DNA of 17,208 nucleotides from assembly GCA_002505455.1 (NCBI GenBank), contig DAVB01000006.1, positions 1 to 17,208 on the forward strand. The letters are read 5' to 3'. The translations under genes and the position numbers were made by a program. This document shows, in pieces, positions 14,478 through 17,208 of this stretch. Below the pieces are notes generated by a model. The model worked only from the letters and a program-made list of their open reading frames with translations, had not been told where the DNA came from and ran no database searches. Positions within the stretch are counted from its first letter, which is position 1. Every line of letters begins with the position of its first letter. This DNA comes from Euryarchaeota archaeon UBA52 (GTDB lineage: Archaea > Thermoplasmatota > Poseidoniia > Poseidoniales > Thalassarchaeaceae).

Positions 14478-14903
14478 ATGGTTTCTCGCACAAACAAATT
14501 CAGAGGCCGATCTAGGTATCACGGTCGCGGAAAGAAGGCAGGAAGAGGAGCAGGAAAGAGGGGTGGCAGAGGAAACGCCGGGATAAACAAGCACAGGCTG
14601 ATGACCCGGTTGAAGTATATGCCCAATCATTGGGGGATGCATGGCTTCAACAGGGACCCGAGCCTCCGCACAGTCCACAATAGCATCAACGTCTCGCAGG
14701 TAGACCAGATGATAGACGAGGGCGACACCATCGACCTGTCATCCATGGGCTTCGACAAACTCCTCGGTTCAGGCAAGGTCAGTCGAGCAATACACATCAC
14801 GGTAGATCACGCTTCCTCCAGGGCGATCGAGAAAATCGAGGCTGCAGGCGGCTCGGTGAATATCTCAGACGAGGACGAATGGGAAGAATCAGAAGAGGAC
14901 TGA
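14478..14903 (+). CDS. rpl15: Large subunit ribosomal protein uL15
   Basis: uL15 is a late-assembly 50S protein whose extended glycine- and arginine-rich N-terminus threads through rRNA (residues ~8-35, FRGRSRYHGRGKKAGR and on). The 141-residue product continues with MTRLKYMPNHWGMHGFNR and a globular part ending GSGKVSRAIHITVDHASSRAIEKIEAAGG. The last ~14 residues are almost all acidic (SDEDEWEESEED). GAGGTG at 14467-14472 sets the ATG. Confidence 0.95.
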   Translation: MVSRTNKFRGRSRYHGRGKKAGRGAGKRGGRGNAGINKHRLMTRLKYMPNHWGMHGFNRDPSLRTVHNSINVSQVDQMIDEGDTIDLSSMGFDKLLGSGKVSRAIHITVDHASSRAIEKIEAAGGSVNISDEDEWEESEED

Positions 14904-14922
14904 AAATCCGAGGTGATGCGAG

Positions 14923-16842
14923 ATGGAGGGCCGCCGACCGAATGTCTTGGGCCTAGTAATCGTAGCTGCGATTTACTGGGGCGCTTTGGTTTGGTGGCAA
15001 CGAGACCTCCTCTTCGGCGATGATTCTGCAGACCAGACTTGGGCCCTGACGCTCCTCGCCGTTTCATTCCCCTATGTTGGGTTCGTAATATGGGGGGTAA
15101 GCGCAGACCTCCCTGAATCTCTAGCCGACTCCGCTCTGGGAAGGTGGCTAAAACCCGTGGTCTGGCTCGCTTCGGTAATAGGGATGGTGATCTGGGGTTG
15201 GGTCGATGAACAGGCTGTCGGATTCCTTTTGGTGGGAGTAGCATTACTCGGTCTTGCGGCCGGTCTGACTCTTTGTTGCATGATGTATACCGGCCCAGAG
15301 TCGAGTAGGTTGTATGCGCTCAAGAGGATGGTCGACGTCTATCCCTCTATCGTCAAGCCAGAGGGGCATGTCAGATTCAATCAGAAGCTCTGGACAACCG
15401 TGCTTGTCCTAATCATCTACTTCATGATGACAAACGTCATGATATGGGGACTATCGGATTCCACTCTCGATGTATTCTCATCTTTCAGAGCCATCATGGC
15501 CGGTGCGTCGGGCTCGATTATGCACCTTGGAATCGGCCCCATCGTCACAGCCTCCATCATCATGCAACTGTTCTCTGGCGCCAAGATTATCCAATTAGAC
15601 CTGCAGGACTCTGCTGACAAGCAACTCTACCAGGGGATACAGAAGATCCTGGTCTTACTCATGATCCCCATCGAGTCAATACCACAGGTATACGGATTCC
15701 TGGACCCGCATGAGAGTCTGATTCTCGATTACGGCATTGGCTGGGCCAACACAATAATCGTAATCCAACTGTTCATCGGCTCATACCTTGTCTTCCTTCT
15801 CGACGAATTGGTGTCAAAATGGGGCATCGGCAGCGGCATATCGCTGTTCATCGCCGCTGGAGTTGCTCAGTCAACCTTCGTCGGCACACTGTCCCCCCTG
15901 CCTAGTGTCAGCGGGAGCCCCCTGTCCTTCGAGAATCCTCCTGCGGGAACACTACCGATGATATTCTACACACTCAGGAGCGCTACGAACTCGCAACTTG
16001 TCTCCCAGAATGGATTTGAACAGATACTTCTGAACCACTCCAATCCGATTGCTGCATTGGTATCTTCGATCATTGTGTTCCTCGTGGTGGCATATGCTGA
16101 ATCCTCCAAACTCGAACTCCCGTTAGCGCATGGGAAGGTCAGAGGCCACAGGGGGCAATATCCGATCCGACTCGTCTATGCAAGCAACATACCTGTTATC
16201 CTGATGGCCGCATTACTTGCTAACGTGAATATGTTCACGCTTCTTTTCTGGAGCCACCCAGTGCTTTCCACCGTCCCAATCCTCGGAAGGAACGGTTGGG
16301 GCTCGAAGGCACATTGGTTCGGCAGTTACGAACCCGGGGCAACAACGCCCTCTGATGGGTTTGCGTGGTACAGCTCAATGGTCAATGGCGTCGGGGATTG
16401 GCTAATACCCCTTTTGAATCAGACAGGAGACGCATACGGCCATAGCCTGGGACAGGTCATGGTGCATGTCTTGACCTACGTCACGTTCATGACTCTGGGG
16501 AGCATGGTTTTCGCTAAATTCTGGATCGAAACCACAAACATGGGCCCTAAAGACGTCGCAAAGCAGATTGAACGTACCGGCATGCAGATTCCCGGATTCA
16601 GGAATAACCCTCAGGTTGTGGAGCGTATATTGGAGAGGTACATACCTCCAGTAACGCTATTCTCGGGAGCCTTCGTGGGTCTTCTGGCTGCTGGGGCAGA
16701 CCTCCTTGGAACAGTCGGCAACGCAACGGGAACAGGACTCCTCCTTGCCGTAGGCATAATTCTCAGAACATACGAGCAGATCCAGAAGGAGCAAGCGATG
16801 GAAATGCACCCGGTTCTGCGAGAGTTCTTCGGCGCATCATGA
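14923..16842 (+). CDS. secY: Protein translocase subunit SecY with an extra four-helix N-terminal membrane domain
   Basis: SecY forms the protein-conducting channel of the cytoplasmic membrane. Residues ~136-639 are a complete archaeal SecY: amphipathic YPSIVKPEGHVRFNQKLWTTV entry to TM1, a plug region around HLGIGPIVTASIIMQLFSGAK, the TM6-7 cytoplasmic loop with ELPLAHGKVRGHRGQYPIRLVYASNIPVIL-type motif, and the TM8-9 loop AKFWIETTNMGPKDVAKQIERTGMQIPGFR. Ahead of this are ~135 extra residues with four hydrophobic segments at about 7-25, 40-60, 77-94 and 97-121, rich in Trp. GAGGTG at 14910-14915 is 7 nt from the ATG at 14923, the same spacing as other genes here, while the conventional start (ATG 15328) has no good site. 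It follows uL15 as in archaeal operons. Confidence 0.95.
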   Translation: MEGRRPNVLGLVIVAAIYWGALVWWQRDLLFGDDSADQTWALTLLAVSFPYVGFVIWGVSADLPESLADSALGRWLKPVVWLASVIGMVIWGWVDEQAVGFLLVGVALLGLAAGLTLCCMMYTGPESSRLYALKRMVDVYPSIVKPEGHVRFNQKLWTTVLVLIIYFMMTNVMIWGLSDSTLDVFSSFRAIMAGASGSIMHLGIGPIVTASIIMQLFSGAKIIQLDLQDSADKQLYQGIQKILVLLMIPIESIPQVYGFLDPHESLILDYGIGWANTIIVIQLFIGSYLVFLLDELVSKWGIGSGISLFIAAGVAQSTFVGTLSPLPSVSGSPLSFENPPAGTLPMIFYTLRSATNSQLVSQNGFEQILLNHSNPIAALVSSIIVFLVVAYAESSKLELPLAHGKVRGHRGQYPIRLVYASNIPVILMAALLANVNMFTLLFWSHPVLSTVPILGRNGWGSKAHWFGSYEPGATTPSDGFAWYSSMVNGVGDWLIPLLNQTGDAYGHSLGQVMVHVLTYVTFMTLGSMVFAKFWIETTNMGPKDVAKQIERTGMQIPGFRNNPQVVERILERYIPPVTLFSGAFVGLLAAGADLLGTVGNATGTGLLLAVGIILRTYEQIQKEQAMEMHPVLREFFGAS

Positions 16843-16860
16843 CGCTAGAGAATGAGGGTA

Positions 16861-16886
16861 TGCGCGCCACTCGAAGTGAGGGCGCA
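16861..16886 (+). repeat. inverted repeat just after secY
   Basis: TGCGC (16861-16865) pairs with GCGCA (16882-16886), and inside it CACT pairs with AGTG around a CGA loop, with a small internal loop between. It starts 18 nt after the secY stop and could cap or stabilise the 3' end of the operon mRNA. No T-run follows it, so it is not a bacterial-style terminator. Confidence 0.4.
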
Positions 16887-16950
16887 CACGTCACGTTGAT
16901 ATACGGACTGCAAGTCGCAGGCGCGCTGCGTCTGACGGGCGTTGGAGACT

Positions 16951-16965
16951 GAACCCCTCGGGGTC
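16951..16965 (+). repeat. GAACCCC-type hairpin, similar to one in the uL3 leader
   Basis: GAACCC/GGGGTC forms a stem with one A-G mismatch and a 3-nt loop. It sits at the tip of a longer stem (16928-16991). It shares GAACCCC..TCGGGG..TCG with the hairpin at 2403-2422, including the same A-G mismatch position. Confidence 0.4.
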
Positions 16966-17006
16966 GTGATGTCATCTTTCACGTCAGTCGCTGCCGAGGA
17001 AGTGCG

Positions 17007-17027
17007 GTTCCGAACCGAGTTCGGAAC
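17007..17027 (+). repeat. perfect 9-bp inverted repeat in the pre-16S region
   Basis: GTTCCGAAC and GTTCGGAAC are exact reverse complements separated by CGA. It could be a 16S leader helix or an operator upstream of the rRNA promoter candidate at 17083. Confidence 0.5.
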
Positions 17028-17053
17028 TTAGATTGGTGATCCACGACGAAAAT

Positions 17054-17071
17054 CCTCCTGTTTTCAGGAGG
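17054..17071 (+). repeat. 7-bp inverted repeat carrying SD-like and anti-SD-like arms
   Basis: CCTCCTG and CAGGAGG pair perfectly around a TTTT loop. The 3' arm continues as AGGAGGTG, which is the complement of the usual 16S 3' end CACCTCCT, and the 5' arm resembles that 3' end itself. Confidence 0.5.
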
Positions 17072-17082
17072 TGTGCAAGGTG

Positions 17083-17092
17083 CGAAAATAAC
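17083..17092 (+). promoter_or_regulatory. candidate 16S rRNA promoter (BRE/TATA-like)
   Basis: CGAAAATAAC in this AT-rich patch resembles a purine-rich BRE joined to a TATA element and would start transcription near 17115, about 60 nt before the mature 16S. TTGATATAC near 16896 is an alternative that would include all hairpins in the transcript. Assignment is tentative. Confidence 0.25.
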
Positions 17093-17174
17093 ATTCCACC
17101 GCTAAGCACTTTACGTTTCAATAGTCAAACGACAACTCAAAACTCCAGCAAGGATCGTGATTGAGCACACGCGA

Positions 17175-17208
17175 AATCCGGTTGATCCTGCCGGAGGCTA
17201 CCGCTATT
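17175..17208 (+). rRNA. 16S rRNA, 5' end only (partial, runs off right edge)
   Basis: TCCGGTTGATCCTGCCGGA at 17177-17195, followed by GGCTACCGCTATT, is the conserved 5' end of archaeal 16S rRNA, including the sequence targeted by universal archaeal 5' primers. Mature position 1 is placed at about 17175 by analogy and may differ by a few bases. Only ~34 nt are in the window, so linkage to 23S rRNA cannot be judged. The gene is on the same strand as the ribosomal protein operon. Confidence 0.95.

Larger units (their letters stand above)
16843..17174 (+). other. 332-nt spacer between secY and 16S rRNA: hairpin-rich, no gene
   Basis: No convincing ORF lies here. By eye it holds five or more inverted repeats: TGCGC..CACT/AGTG..GCGCA (16861-16886), a long stem CTGACG/CGTCAG extended by GCG/CGC (16928-16991) enclosing GAACCCCTCGGGGTC, GTTCCGAAC/GTTCGGAAC, and CCTCCTG/CAGGAGG. 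The longest T-runs are TTT and TTTT, so no clear archaeal terminator separates secY from the rRNA gene. The segment is likely the terminator-poor end of the ribosomal protein transcript plus the 16S promoter and pre-rRNA leader. Confidence 0.6.

Noticed and set aside
17072..17092. Tiny ORF (GTG TGC AAG ... TAA) after an SD-like AGGAGG in the 16S leader
   Set aside because: Only six codons, inside an rRNA leader and with almost no spacing from the SD-like motif; the SD-like sequence is better explained as a hairpin arm.
1..17208. CRISPR array, insertion sequence, integrase or prophage genes
   Set aside because: No spaced direct repeats, transposase motifs or phage-like genes were seen; the content is a conserved housekeeping locus.

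Overview
The window carries an almost complete archaeal S10/spc-type ribosomal protein operon on the + strand (2515-16842). The order is uL3, uL4, uL23, uL2, uS19, uL22, uS3, uL29, aIF1/SUI1, RNase P Rpp29, uS17, uL14, uL24, eS4, uL5, uS14, uS8, uL6, eL32, eL19, uL18, uS5, uL30, uL15, SecY. The presence of eS4, eL32, eL19, aIF1 and Rpp29, the GGAGGTG-type ribosome binding sites, and the archaeal 16S rRNA 5' end (TCCGGTTGATCCTGCCGGA) at the right edge identify an archaeon. A Hef-type helicase, moderate GC and acidic tails on ribosomal proteins make a euryarchaeal/Thermoplasmatota lineage (for example marine group II, Poseidoniales-like) my best guess; that placement is inference.

Left part (1-2514). 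The 3' end of a CCG-domain (HdrB/SdhE-like) gene runs off the left edge on +. It converges with a 583-residue Hef/FANCM-type helicase gene on - (480-2231). A 283-nt divergent intergenic region (2232-2514) separates the helicase from uL3. It holds a 14-bp palindrome next to the helicase start and a run of predicted hairpins in what is probably the uL3 mRNA leader.

Middle part (2515-14903). Twenty-four tightly packed genes with 1-4 nt overlaps (ATGA, TGATG) or spacings of roughly 1 to 13 nt look like one translationally coupled transcript. Most products build the 50S and 30S subunits; aIF1 acts in initiation and Rpp29 in tRNA 5' maturation. Two proteins have unusual architecture: eL32 carries an N-terminal SAP domain plus an acidic linker, and uL24 has about 21 extra residues inside its KOW loop.

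Right part (14904-17208). SecY is 639 residues long because about 135 residues with four predicted membrane helices precede the normal SecY start; the ribosome binding site supports this long start. A 332-nt spacer follows, rich in inverted repeats and without an obvious T-run terminator. It leads into the 5' end of a 16S rRNA gene on the same strand. One hairpin motif in this spacer closely resembles a hairpin in the uL3 leader.
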